Origin: Streptomyces alanosinicus
Lineage (GTDB): Bacteria > Actinomycetota > Actinomycetes > Streptomycetales > Streptomycetaceae
DNA: 64,000 nucleotides
Assembly: GCF_014650595.1 (NCBI RefSeq)
Contig: NZ_BMVG01000025.1
Location: 37,365-101,364, forward strand
Direction of reading: 5' to 3'
The notes below the pieces were generated by a model that did no database searches, had not been told where the DNA came from, and saw only the letters and a list, made by a program, of their open reading frames with translations. The first letter of the stretch is position 1; each line of letters opens with the position of its first letter. A program made the position numbers and the translations under genes. Shown here piece by piece: positions 7,206-15,519 of the stretch.

Positions 7206-8604
7206 TCAGACGCCCGGCATCCCGCCGCAGGGATGCCGGGCGTTTTCCGTCCGCGGATTCGGGGCGCTTCCCGTATCCCGCCACCACCAGCGCCGTCGCC
7301 GCCAGCACCACCACGCCCACCGTCCGCAGTGCCGGGCCCATGCCGTGGAGCAGGTCGGTGTGGGACGACAGCACCGTGCCGGTGACGGCGACGCCCAGGG
7401 CCGCGCCCGTCTCGCGGGCCGTCGTGCCGAGGCCGGAGCCGAGGCCTGCCTGGTGGGCGGGGAGCGAGGTGACCACGCCGAGGGTCAGGGCCGGCATGGA
7501 CAGTCCGGCGCCGGCCGAGATGACCAGCAGCCAGCAGACGAACAGCCCGTACGGGGTGCCCGCGTCGGCCGTGGACGCGCCGAGCAGACCCAGGCCGATC
7601 AGGGCGAGGCCGGCGCCGATGACCGCGCGCGGGCGGCCGGCCCAGCGGGAGGCCAGCTTCTGGGCCGCGGCCATCCCGAACACCAGCGGCAGGATCGCCA
7701 CACCGGTGAGCGCGGGGCCGTAGCCCTTCACGTCCTGCAGGTACTGCGAGTTGACGAAGAACAGGGCGAACAGGCCGAAGAAGCCGGTGGCCGTGCCGAG
7801 GGAGGATGCCCGCAGGCGGGCGGAGGCGAAAGCGCGCGGGTCGAAGAGGGGTGCAGGGGCGCGCAGGGCGTGCAGCGTGAAGGCGGCGATCAGCACCGCG
7901 CCCGCCGCGAAGGCGCCGAGGATACGGGCGGAGGTCCAGCCGTAGGCGGGGCCTTCGATGATGCCGAACAGGACGGCGACCAGGCCCGCCGTCAGGAGCA
8001 GGGTGCCGAGCGGGTCGGGGTTGCTGCGGGCCGAGCGCTCGGTGCGCGGGACGGCGACCGCCACACACGTGGCGAGCACCGCGGCGAGCGGGACCATGAC
8101 CGCGAACAGGGCCCGCCAGCTGAGGAACTGGCCGGCCAGCCCGCCGCCCAGATTGCCCGCCGCGCCGCCCAGGCCGATCGACAGCGTCCAGGCGCCCATC
8201 GAGCGGGCCCGGTGCTCGGGCGCGCACAGATGCATGAGGATCGACAGCGTCGCCGGTGTGATCAGCGCGGCTCCGGCGCCGGACAGGCCCCGCCCGGCTA
8301 TCAGGACGGCCGGGCCGGACGCGAGCGCGCTGGTGGCGGCGCCCGCCGCGAACAGGGTGAGCCCGGCCAGCAGGGCGCCCTTGCGGCCGTACCGGTCGCC
8401 GAGCGCGCCGGCCGGGATCAACAGGCCCGCGAAGACGATGACATAGGCGTCGACCGTCCACAGGATCTCGGTGTGCGAGGGGTGCAGGGAGGACGAACTC
8501 AGCTGCGGGACAAGGAGGTTGATGGCGGCGACCATGCTCTGCGCGACCAGGACGCAGGCGCACAGTGCGAGCAGGGTGGGGCGTTTCAGGGCGTGCGAGG
8601 GCAC
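7186..8604 (-). CDS. MFS drug-exporter-type transporter (DHA2, 14 TM)
   Basis: A 472-residue major-facilitator protein, probably a proton-driven exporter. After LLALCACVLVAQSMVAAINLL come about 14 hydrophobic segments. Family marks include WTVDAYVIVFAGLLIPAGAL in segments 1-2, GDRYGRKGALLAG (motif A) and RGLSGAGAALITPATLS (motif C-like). The GTG start at 8604 follows GGAGGAGCC; coding upstream of it is not natural protein. The last 27 residues (from KRPESADG) are translated across the mdh terminator and look like an unselected tail. The divergent LysR gene at 8706 is the probable regulator; the substrate is unknown. Confidence 0.9.
   Translation of the reverse strand: MPSHALKRPTLLALCACVLVAQSMVAAINLLVPQLSSSSLHPSHTEILWTVDAYVIVFAGLLIPAGALGDRYGRKGALLAGLTLFAAGAATSALASGPAVLIAGRGLSGAGAALITPATLSILMHLCAPEHRARSMGAWTLSIGLGGAAGNLGGGLAGQFLSWRALFAVMVPLAAVLATCVAVAVPRTERSARSNPDPLGTLLLTAGLVAVLFGIIEGPAYGWTSARILGAFAAGAVLIAAFTLHALRAPAPLFDPRAFASARLRASSLGTATGFFGLFALFFVNSQYLQDVKGYGPALTGVAILPLVFGMAAAQKLASRWAGRPRAVIGAGLALIGLGLLGASTADAGTPYGLFVCWLLVISAGAGLSMPALTLGVVTSLPAHQAGLGSGLGTTARETGAALGVAVTGTVLSSHTDLLHGMGPALRTVGVVVLAATALVVAGYGKRPESADGKRPASLRRDAGRLTRVRNS
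7210..7246. terminator. intrinsic terminator of mdh
   Basis: Perfect 14-bp stem ACGCCCGGCATCCC / GGGATGCCGGGCGT with a 6-base loop, followed by TTTT on the plus strand. It lies inside the 3' coding end of the convergent MFS gene. Confidence 0.9.
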
Positions 8605-8678
8605 GGCTCCTCCCGGGAGCTTCGGAAGTGGTGTCGGGATCGCCCTCACCGTAGGCTCGCCGGTGACCTGCTTTCCAG

Positions 8679-8691
8679 TGCAACCTTTGCA
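8679..8691. promoter_or_regulatory. LysR-type T-N11-A box
   Basis: TGCAACCTTTGCA: a 13-base T-N11-A motif with perfect TGCAA/TTGCA arms, in the 101-base gap between the divergent MFS and LysR genes, 15 bases before the LysR start. It fits binding by that regulator. Confidence 0.6.
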
Positions 8692-8705
8692 AGGAATACC
8701 TGCAT

Positions 8706-9665
8706 ATGACGCAATCCGCCGGGCCGGACCTGAGACTGGACCTGAATCTGCTGGTCGCGCTGGACGTGCTGCTGGAGGAGCAGAGCGTGCAGGGCGCCGC
8801 ACACCGGCTGCATCTGTCCGAGCCCGCCATGAGCCGCACCCTCGGCCGGATCCGCAAGGCACTCGGGGATCCCGTCCTGGTGCGCGCGGGACGCCGGATG
8901 GTGCCCACCCCCCGCGCGCTGGCGGTGCGCGCCGAGGTGGGCGCGGTGGTGGAGCGGGCGAGAGCCCTGTTCGCGCCGGGGCGGGACGCCGATCTGCGCA
9001 CGGTGACCCGTACGTTCACGATCCTCGGCCATGACTCGATGGCCGCCATGCTCGGTTCCGCCCTCTTCGACCGCGCCGCCCGCGAGGCCCCCGGCATCCG
9101 GCTGCGCTTCCTCTCCGAGAGCCATGTGGACCTGCCGTATCTGCGTCAGGGCATCGCCGATCTGGAGGTCGGGGTGATCGACACGAGTGCGCCCGAGGTG
9201 CATGTGGAGACGGTGTACGAGGAGCGCATGCTGGGCGTCGTACGGGCCGGACATCCGCTGCTCACCGGGGAGCTGACGCCCGAGCGGTTCGCCGGGGAGG
9301 CCTCGCATCTGATCGTGTCCCGGCGCGGCAAGCAGCACGGGCCCATCGACGAGGCGCTGGCCGGACTCGGCCTCAAGCGCCGGGTGGTGGGCAGCGTCGG
9401 CACCTACCCGGCCTCGCTGTTCGTGCTGCGCGAGACCGAGCTGATCGGGCTGATCGGCCACTGGGGCCGCCCGCTGGCCGACATCCTCGGCCTGGTCACC
9501 TTCGAGATCCCGCTGCCGCTCCCGGCGGTCGGCGTCGGTCTCGCCTGGCACCCCCGTCACGACGCCGACCCCGCCCACGCCTGGCTGCGCGACTGCGTAC
9601 GGGAGCTGATCGTCCGGGAGTCAGGCACCGGCGTCCGGGAGTCAGGCACCGGCCTCGCCGGTTAG
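8706..9665 (+). CDS. LysR-family transcriptional regulator
   Basis: A 319-residue regulator. The N-terminal HTH spans about residues 12-70 (LNLLVALDVLLEEQSVQGAA, then LSEPAMSRTLGRIRKALGDP), followed by the periplasmic-binding-like effector domain (from about residue 95). It is divergent from the MFS exporter gene and shares its promoter gap, so it probably controls the exporter and itself in response to an exported compound. Its C-terminus carries a 7-residue duplication VRESGTG-VRESGTG from a 21-base tandem repeat (9612-9632, 9633-9653). The end overlaps the convergent MarR-GNAT gene by 24 bases. Confidence 0.93.
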   Translation: MTQSAGPDLRLDLNLLVALDVLLEEQSVQGAAHRLHLSEPAMSRTLGRIRKALGDPVLVRAGRRMVPTPRALAVRAEVGAVVERARALFAPGRDADLRTVTRTFTILGHDSMAAMLGSALFDRAAREAPGIRLRFLSESHVDLPYLRQGIADLEVGVIDTSAPEVHVETVYEERMLGVVRAGHPLLTGELTPERFAGEASHLIVSRRGKQHGPIDEALAGLGLKRRVVGSVGTYPASLFVLRETELIGLIGHWGRPLADILGLVTFEIPLPLPAVGVGLAWHPRHDADPAHAWLRDCVRELIVRESGTGVRESGTGLAG

Positions 9666-10571
9666 CCGCTTCTCGAACCAGTGATCGCCGTAGACATCGT
9701 CGGTGTAGCACGGGATCTCGGCGTACCCGCAGGCCCGGTACATCGCCTGCGCCTCGGTGAGCACGGCGTGCGTGTCCAGGCGTACGACGGCCAGGCCGCG
9801 CGCCCGCGCCGCGCGCTCCAGCCCGTCGAGCAGCCGCCGCGCGAGCCCCAGCCGCCGGGCCTCGGGGTGCACCCACACATGCCGGATCTCGCCCACGCCC
9901 GGCTCCAGCCGCCGCAGCGCCCCGCAGCCCACCGGCCGCCGCTCCTCGTACGCGACCAGGAAGGCACCGGCGTCCCCGGTCACCTCCTCGGGGCCGACCA
10001 GGGTGGCCTGGTCGTAGCCCTCGGGGAAGCGCGCGTCGATGTCCGCCGCGTAGGCCTCCAGACAGGCCCGGGCGTCCGGTGCGGCACCGTCGACGGTCTC
10101 GACGGTGATGGCGGCCAGCCGCAGCAGGCGCTGCGCGCTCGCCATGGCCCCGGTCAGCTCGGCCCGCTGGGCGGGGGTGAGCCCGTCGAGGAGGCCGGCC
10201 ACCAGGGCGTCGGACCGGCGGTTCTGCTCGGCGACCTCCGAGCGGCCGGCGGGCGTCAGCTCGACGACGCGCAGCCGGTTGTCGTGCGCGGGCACGCCGA
10301 CCCGGACCATGCCCTGCGCCTCCAGCGCCTTCACCATCCGGCTGAGATAGCCGGCGTCCAGCCCGAGCCGCCCCCGCAGCTCCCGCAGGGACACCCCGGC
10401 ACCGATCTCGAACAGCAGCCGGGCCTCGCCGAGCGGCCGGTCCTGGCCGAGGTAGTGGTCGTCCAGGACGCCGATACGGCGGGTGAGATACCGGTTGAAG
10501 CGGCGGAAGGCGGCGACGTCCTCGGCCGAGACCGACCGCGCGACTTCTTGACCTGAGTCAAAGGTCTGCAT
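9642..10571 (-). CDS. MarR-type HTH fused to GNAT acetyltransferase
   Basis: A 309-residue two-domain protein. Residues about 15-150 form a MarR winged helix (LDDHYLGQDRPLGEARLLFE, LRELRGRLGLDAGYLSRMVK). Residues about 165-305 are a GNAT domain with the acetyl-CoA loop HPEARRLGLARRLL and the end YRACGYAEIP. This fusion family is known in actinobacteria and pseudomonads; its acetyl acceptor is generally unknown. ATG 10571 is chosen because the coding pattern degenerates upstream. Two palindromes overlap the start, suggesting autoregulation. It converges on the LysR gene with overlapping 3' ends. Confidence 0.9.
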   Translation of the reverse strand: MQTFDSGQEVARSVSAEDVAAFRRFNRYLTRRIGVLDDHYLGQDRPLGEARLLFEIGAGVSLRELRGRLGLDAGYLSRMVKALEAQGMVRVGVPAHDNRLRVVELTPAGRSEVAEQNRRSDALVAGLLDGLTPAQRAELTGAMASAQRLLRLAAITVETVDGAAPDARACLEAYAADIDARFPEGYDQATLVGPEEVTGDAGAFLVAYEERRPVGCGALRRLEPGVGEIRHVWVHPEARRLGLARRLLDGLERAARARGLAVVRLDTHAVLTEAQAMYRACGYAEIPCYTDDVYGDHWFEKRLTGEAGA

Positions 10572-10587
10572 TCTTTGACTGTAGTCA
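10548..10587. promoter_or_regulatory. paired palindromes at the MarR-GNAT start
   Basis: TTGAC-CTGA-GTCAA (10548-10561) lies just inside the coding start and TGACT-GT-AGTCA (10576-10587) just upstream. Both share TGACT/AGTCA half sites, as expected for a MarR dimer repressing its own promoter. Confidence 0.55.
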
Positions 10588-10717
10588 GAGACCCCGGCCC
10601 CGTCCACCGGCCCGCCCGTCCACCGGCCCGCCCGTCGGCCGCCTCGTCCGTCCACCGGCTCACCCGTTTCGCGGCGCGTGCCGGGCGCCGGGGCGCCGCC
10701 GCTCCTAGCGTGGCCGC

Positions 10718-11179
10718 ATGACGCCCGCCTCAGCCCCCTCCTCGTCGACCGTCCAGCCCGTCGGCTACTGGACCTGGGTCGCCCATCAGGCCGTCGTACG
10801 TCATCTGCGCGGCGCCCTGGCCGGAATCGATCTCACCCAGCCGCAGTGGTGGGTGCTGAAGGACATCGCGGCGGATCCGGCGCCCCGCACCCGGGCCGAG
10901 TTCCAGGGCCGGCTGGCGGCGCATCTCGACGCCGGTCCCGAGGTGATCGGCCGGGCCGTCGACACCCTGACCGCCCGCGGGTGGCTGACTGTCGACGGGG
11001 CCGGGAAGCTGCACCTCACCCAGGCCGGCCGGGCGGCCACCGGGCGGGCCGTCGACGTCCTGGCGCGGGTGCGTGCCGAGATCCACGAGGGTGTCCCGGA
11101 GGAGGACTACGCCACCACGCTGGACGTCCTGCGCCGGATGATCCGCAACCTGGGCGGCCCGGCCGACCTGCACTCCTGA
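10718..11179 (+). CDS. MarR-family regulator next to the betaine locus
   Basis: A 153-residue winged-helix protein. It shows the MarR pattern: a first helix pair (GYWTWVAHQAVVRHLRGALA), DNA-recognition region (TRAEFQGRLAAHLDAGPEV), wing (LTARGWLTVDGAGKLHLT) and C-terminal dimerisation helices. A TAGCGT -10 box (10706-10711) ends six bases before the ATG, so the mRNA is probably leaderless. It lies 172 bases upstream of the choline/betaine genes in the same direction. MarR-like GbsR regulators control choline-to-betaine genes in Bacillus; by analogy this protein may sense choline, but that is inference. Confidence 0.85.
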   Translation: MTPASAPSSSTVQPVGYWTWVAHQAVVRHLRGALAGIDLTQPQWWVLKDIAADPAPRTRAEFQGRLAAHLDAGPEVIGRAVDTLTARGWLTVDGAGKLHLTQAGRAATGRAVDVLARVRAEIHEGVPEEDYATTLDVLRRMIRNLGGPADLHS

Positions 11180-11351
11180 CCGGCCCCCCGGCCGAATTGT
11201 CCCTTTTCGGTCATATTTTCAGTGACGAGCCGCACTTTCGGCCACCGATTACGCATGGCTTGCGCCGGACCGGGGCAGGCGGTGCCGGTCCCCGAGGGCG
11301 GCATGCGCGTCACACAGGGGCATGGATCAGGAACGGAAGGCAATACCGATC

Positions 11352-12872
11352 ATGGCGGACAGAGCGGAACGACAGGCCCAGGCGACCATTCACGCGGGCG
11401 GTGAGTGGCTGGAAGCGATCTCCGGCGCGACGCGCGAGATCCTCGACCCCGCGGACGCCCGGCCGTTCGCCGTCGTCGCGGAGGGTGACGAGAAGGACGC
11501 CGAGCGTGCGATCGCCGCCGCCCGGCAGGCCTTCGACCACGGCCCCTGGCCCGGCACCCCCGTCGCCGAGCGTGCCGCCCTGCTGCGCCGCGTCGCCGAT
11601 CTCCTCGTGCGGGACCGTGCGGAGCTCGGCCTGCTGGAGAGCCGGGACGCGGGCAAGACCGTCGAAGAGGGCCGTATCGACATCGACTGTGTCGCCGACT
11701 CCTTCCGCTACTTCGCCGACCTCGTCGCCGCCGAGGCCCCCGGCCGGGTCGTGGACGCGGGCTCGCCCGACATCCACAGCGTGGTCGTGCACGAGCCCGT
11801 CGGTGTGTGCGCGCTGATCACCCCCTGGAACTACCCGCTCCTCCAGGCCAGTTGGAAGATCGCCCCGGCGCTCGCCGCCGGCAACACCTTCGTCATCAAG
11901 CCCAGCGAGATCACGCCGCTGACGACCGTCGCGCTGATCGGCCTGCTCGCCGAGGCCGGACTGCCCGCCGGCGTGGCCAACATCGTCACCGGCCCCGGTC
12001 ACACCGTCGGCGCCCGGTTCGCCGAGCACCCCGACGTCGACCTGGTCTCCTTCACCGGCGGCCTGGTCAGCGGCGTCAAGGTCGCCCAGGCCGCCGCCCC
12101 GAGCGTGAAGAAGGTCGCCCTCGAACTCGGCGGCAAGAACCCCAACGTCGTCTTCGCCGACTCCTGCGCCACCGAGGAGGACTTCGACACGGCCGTCGAC
12201 CAGGCCCTCAACGCCGCCTTCATCCACAGCGGCCAGGTCTGCTCCGCCGGCGCCCGCCTCATCGTCGAGGAGTCGGTCAGGGACCGCTTCGTCACCGAAC
12301 TCGCCCGCCGCGCCCAGCGGATCAGGCTCGGCCGCGGCACGGCGGACGGCGTCGAGTGCGGCCCGCTCGTCTCCGCGCAGCAGCGCGAGAAGACCGAGGC
12401 GTACGTCGCCTCCGCGCTCGCCGAGGGCGCGGTGCTGCGCTGCGGCGGCAAGCGGCCCGAGCCGAGCGAGACCCGCCCGGAATCCGGCTACTTCTACGAG
12501 CCGACCGTTCTCGACGCCTGCCACCGCGAGATGAAGGTCGTCCGCGAGGAGGTCTTCGGACCCGTCCTGACCGTGGAGACCTTCCGCACCGAGGACGAGG
12601 CGGTCCTCCTCGCCAACGACACCGAGTACGGCCTCGCCGGCGCCGTCTGGACCGCGGACGCGGGCCGGGCCCGCCGGGTCGCCGGCCGGCTGCGCCACGG
12701 CACCGTCTGGATCAACGACTTCCACCCCTATCTGCCGCAGGCGGAGTGGGGCGGCTTCGGCAAGAGCGGCACCGGCCGCGAGCTGGGGCCGGCAGGACTC
12801 GCCGAGTACCGCGAGACCAAGCACGTGTACCAGAACCTCGCGCCGAAGCCGGTGCGCTGGTTCACCGGCTGA
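11352..12872 (+). CDS. betB: betaine aldehyde dehydrogenase
   Basis: An NAD(P)-dependent aldehyde dehydrogenase of 506 residues that should oxidise betaine aldehyde to the osmoprotectant glycine betaine. Seen in sequence: PWNYPLLQASWKIAPALAAG substrate/cofactor region, catalytic Glu258 in LELGGKNP, catalytic nucleophile Cys297 in GQVCSAG, and the C-terminal EVFGPV and GGFGKSG motifs. ATG 11352 is favoured, with GGAAGG 11 bases upstream; an in-frame ATG at 11322 is possible. The gene is followed after 38 bases by choline oxidase and then a betaine ABC transporter, which is the main reason for assigning betaine aldehyde as substrate. Confidence 0.93.
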   Translation: MADRAERQAQATIHAGGEWLEAISGATREILDPADARPFAVVAEGDEKDAERAIAAARQAFDHGPWPGTPVAERAALLRRVADLLVRDRAELGLLESRDAGKTVEEGRIDIDCVADSFRYFADLVAAEAPGRVVDAGSPDIHSVVVHEPVGVCALITPWNYPLLQASWKIAPALAAGNTFVIKPSEITPLTTVALIGLLAEAGLPAGVANIVTGPGHTVGARFAEHPDVDLVSFTGGLVSGVKVAQAAAPSVKKVALELGGKNPNVVFADSCATEEDFDTAVDQALNAAFIHSGQVCSAGARLIVEESVRDRFVTELARRAQRIRLGRGTADGVECGPLVSAQQREKTEAYVASALAEGAVLRCGGKRPEPSETRPESGYFYEPTVLDACHREMKVVREEVFGPVLTVETFRTEDEAVLLANDTEYGLAGAVWTADAGRARRVAGRLRHGTVWINDFHPYLPQAEWGGFGKSGTGRELGPAGLAEYRETKHVYQNLAPKPVRWFTG

Positions 12873-12910
12873 GTCCCCGCTCTTCAACACCTCCTGGAGT
12901 AACACCCCTC

Positions 12911-14443
12911 ATGTCCGAGACCACCCCTCATCTGTACGACTACGTCGTCATCGGCGGCGGCACCGCCGGCTCCGTCATCGCCTCCCGTCTCACCGAGAAC
13001 CCGGATGTCACCGTCGCCGTCATCGAGGGCGGCCCGAGCGACGTCGGCCGCGACGACGTCCTCACCCTGCGCCGCTGGATGGGCCTGCTCGGCGGCGACC
13101 TCGACTACGACTACCCGACGGTGGAGCAGCCGCGCGGCAACTCCCACATCCGGCACAGCCGCGCCCGTGTCCTCGGCGGCTGCTCCTCGCACAACACCCT
13201 CATCTCCTTCAAGCCGCTGCCGTCCGACTGGGACGAGTGGGAGGCGGCCGGCGCCAAGGGCTGGGGCGCCGTCCCCATGGAGGCCTACTTCGCCCGGCTG
13301 AAGAACAACATCGTCTCGGTCGACGAGAAGGACCGGAACGCCATCGCCCGCGACTTCGTCGACGCCGCCCAGTCGGCACTCGGCGTGCCCCGGATCGAGG
13401 GCTTCAACAAGAAGCCGTTCACCGAGGGCGTCGGCTTCTTCGACCTCGCCTACCACCCGGAGAACAACAAGCGGTCGAGCGCGTCCGTGGCCTACCTCCA
13501 CCCGGTGATGGACGAGCGTCCCAACCTGACCGTCCTGCTGGAGACCTGGGCGCACAGGCTGGAGCTGACCGGTACCCGCGCCGAGGGCGTGCACGTGCGC
13601 ACCAAGGACGGCGAGGAACTGCTGGTCCGCGCCCGTAACGAGGTCGTGCTGTGCGCGGGCGCCGTCGACTCCCCGCGGCTGCTGATGCACTCGGGCATCG
13701 GACCCCGTAAGGACCTCGAAGCGCTGGGCATCCCCGTCGTGCTCGATCTGCCGGGCGTCGGCGAGAACCTGCTGGACCACCCCGAGTCGGTCATCGTCTG
13801 GGAGACCCATGGACCGATCCCGGAGAACTCCGCGATGGACTCCGACGCGGGCCTGTTCGTGCACCGCGACCCCGACCACGCGGGCCCGGACCTGATGTTC
13901 CACTTCTACCAGATCCCGTTCACGGACAACCCGGAGCGACTCGGGTACGAGCGCCCGGAGTTCGGGGTGTCGATGACCCCGAACATCCCCAAGCCGAAGT
14001 CCCGCGGCCGGCTCTATCTGACCAGCGCCGACCCGTCCGTGAAGCCCGCCCTCGACTTCCGGTACTTCACCGACGAGGACGACTACGACGGCCGCACCTT
14101 GGTCGACGGCATCCGCGTCGCCCGCGAGATCGCCCAGGCCGAGCCGCTCGCGAGCTGGCTCAAGCGCGAGGTCTGCCCCGGCCCGGAGATCACCGACGAC
14201 GCCGGGCTGAGCGAGTACGCCCGCAAGGTCGCGCACACCGTCTACCACCCGGCCGGCACCTGCAAGATGGGTGACGGGGACGACGAACTCGCCGTCGTCG
14301 ACCCGGAGTTGAAGATCCGCGGCCTCGACGGCATCCGGATCGCCGATGCTTCCGTCTTCCCGACCATGCCCGCCGTGAACCCGATGATCGGGGTGCTCAT
14401 GGTCGGGGAGAAAGCCGTCGACCTGATCGGAGGTGGTGCCTGA
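12911..14443 (+). CDS. codA: choline oxidase (GMC oxidoreductase)
   Basis: A 510-residue GMC flavoprotein. The N-terminus VVIGGGTAGSVIASRL binds FAD. The block GGCSSHN contains His94, aligned with the histidine that carries covalent FAD in Arthrobacter choline oxidase (His99), and the block around RWMGLL and DYDYP is also shared with that enzyme. Catalytic His446 (HTVYHPAGT) and Asn490 (AVNPMIG) keep the same 44-residue spacing as His466/Asn510 there. It would convert choline with oxygen to betaine aldehyde and H2O2 and may carry out the second oxidation too. A choline dehydrogenase role is the main alternative. The stop overlaps the next start (TGATG), showing coupling to the transporter genes. 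Confidence 0.88.
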   Translation: MSETTPHLYDYVVIGGGTAGSVIASRLTENPDVTVAVIEGGPSDVGRDDVLTLRRWMGLLGGDLDYDYPTVEQPRGNSHIRHSRARVLGGCSSHNTLISFKPLPSDWDEWEAAGAKGWGAVPMEAYFARLKNNIVSVDEKDRNAIARDFVDAAQSALGVPRIEGFNKKPFTEGVGFFDLAYHPENNKRSSASVAYLHPVMDERPNLTVLLETWAHRLELTGTRAEGVHVRTKDGEELLVRARNEVVLCAGAVDSPRLLMHSGIGPRKDLEALGIPVVLDLPGVGENLLDHPESVIVWETHGPIPENSAMDSDAGLFVHRDPDHAGPDLMFHFYQIPFTDNPERLGYERPEFGVSMTPNIPKPKSRGRLYLTSADPSVKPALDFRYFTDEDDYDGRTLVDGIRVAREIAQAEPLASWLKREVCPGPEITDDAGLSEYARKVAHTVYHPAGTCKMGDGDDELAVVDPELKIRGLDGIRIADASVFPTMPAVNPMIGVLMVGEKAVDLIGGGA

Positions 14444-15519
14444 TGGGTACCGCCATACAGACCCCCGTCCAGACCCCCGTCTTTTCCGTCTCCGGGCTGT
14501 GGAAGGTCTTCGGCTCGAAGCCGGAGCGCGTTCCCTCGGACCCGGAACTCAGCGCACTGGACCCCGCCGACCTCCGCGCCCGCACCGGCTGCACCGCGGC
14601 CGTGCGTGATGTCTCCTTCGACGTCCGCAAGGGCGAGGTCTTCGTGGTGATGGGCCTGTCGGGTTCCGGCAAGTCCACCCTGGTGCGCTGTCTGACCCGG
14701 CTCATCGAGCCGACGGCCGGCAGCATCGCCATCGACGGCGAGGACGTCCGCGCGATGGACAAGTCCCGGCTGCGCGAACTGCGCCGCCACCGTGCCGCGA
14801 TGGTCTTCCAGCACTTCGGCCTGCTCCCGCACCGCAGCGTCCTCGACAACGTGGCCTACGGCCTGGAGATCCAGGGCGTCGGCAAGGCCGAACGCCGGGA
14901 GCGGGCCGCCGAGGTCGTCGCCAAGGTCGGCCTGGAGGGCATGGAACACCGCCGGCCCGCCCAGCTGTCCGGCGGCCAGCGTCAACGGGTGGGTCTGGCA
15001 CGGGCGTTGGCGGTCGACCCCGAGGTGCTCCTGTTCGACGAGCCGTTCAGCGCCCTCGACCCGCTCATCCGGCGCGACATGCAGGACGAGGTGGCCCGGC
15101 TGCACCGCGAGGAGGGCCGCACGATGGTCTTCATCACCCACGACCTCGCCGAGGCCCTCAAACTCGGTGACCGTATCGCCCTGATGCGCGACGGCAAGGT
15201 CGTCCAGCTGGGCACCCCGGAGGAGATCGTCGGCTCCCCGGCCGACGACTACGTCCGCGAGTTCGTCCGCGAGGTCCCGCGCGAGCAGGTCATGACCGTG
15301 CGCACGGCGATGAAGCCGGGCGCCTGCAAGGGATCCGAGCACCCGGGCGCTCTGCGGCCGGACGCCGTGGTGGCCGACGCGATCAAGACGGTGGCCGGCC
15401 TCGGCGGCCCCGCCTGCGTGGTGGAGGACGACCGCTGTCTGGGCGTCGTCGACCACAAGCGCCTGCTCGCCGTGGTCGCCGGCGTACCCGCCCCCCGCAC
15501 CGCTCCGGAGGGCGTCTGA
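14443..15519 (+). CDS. glycine betaine/choline ABC transporter ATPase (ProV/OpuAA type)
   Basis: A 358-residue ABC ATPase. Walker A GLSGSGKST is at residues 71-79, the signature LSGGQRQRVGLARAL near 170-184, Walker B LLFDEP with Asp199-Glu200, and the switch His in FITHDLAEA. The N-terminal insertion before Walker A and the C-terminal extension after residue 270 (a CBS-like region with ACVVEDDRCLGVVDHKRLLA) are typical of osmoprotectant importers, where CBS domains sense ionic strength. Only one degenerate CBS-like unit is obvious. Start and stop overlap both neighbours by one base, so ATPase and permease are translationally coupled. Confidence 0.93.
   Translation: MGTAIQTPVQTPVFSVSGLWKVFGSKPERVPSDPELSALDPADLRARTGCTAAVRDVSFDVRKGEVFVVMGLSGSGKSTLVRCLTRLIEPTAGSIAIDGEDVRAMDKSRLRELRRHRAAMVFQHFGLLPHRSVLDNVAYGLEIQGVGKAERRERAAEVVAKVGLEGMEHRRPAQLSGGQRQRVGLARALAVDPEVLLFDEPFSALDPLIRRDMQDEVARLHREEGRTMVFITHDLAEALKLGDRIALMRDGKVVQLGTPEEIVGSPADDYVREFVREVPREQVMTVRTAMKPGACKGSEHPGALRPDAVVADAIKTVAGLGGPACVVEDDRCLGVVDHKRLLAVVAGVPAPRTAPEGV

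Noticed and set aside
11807..14443. One 878-residue protein joining an Arg-rich lead to choline oxidase
   Set aside because: The first 368 residues are a shadow of betB; the true start is ATG 12911 with the conserved FAD-binding N-terminus.
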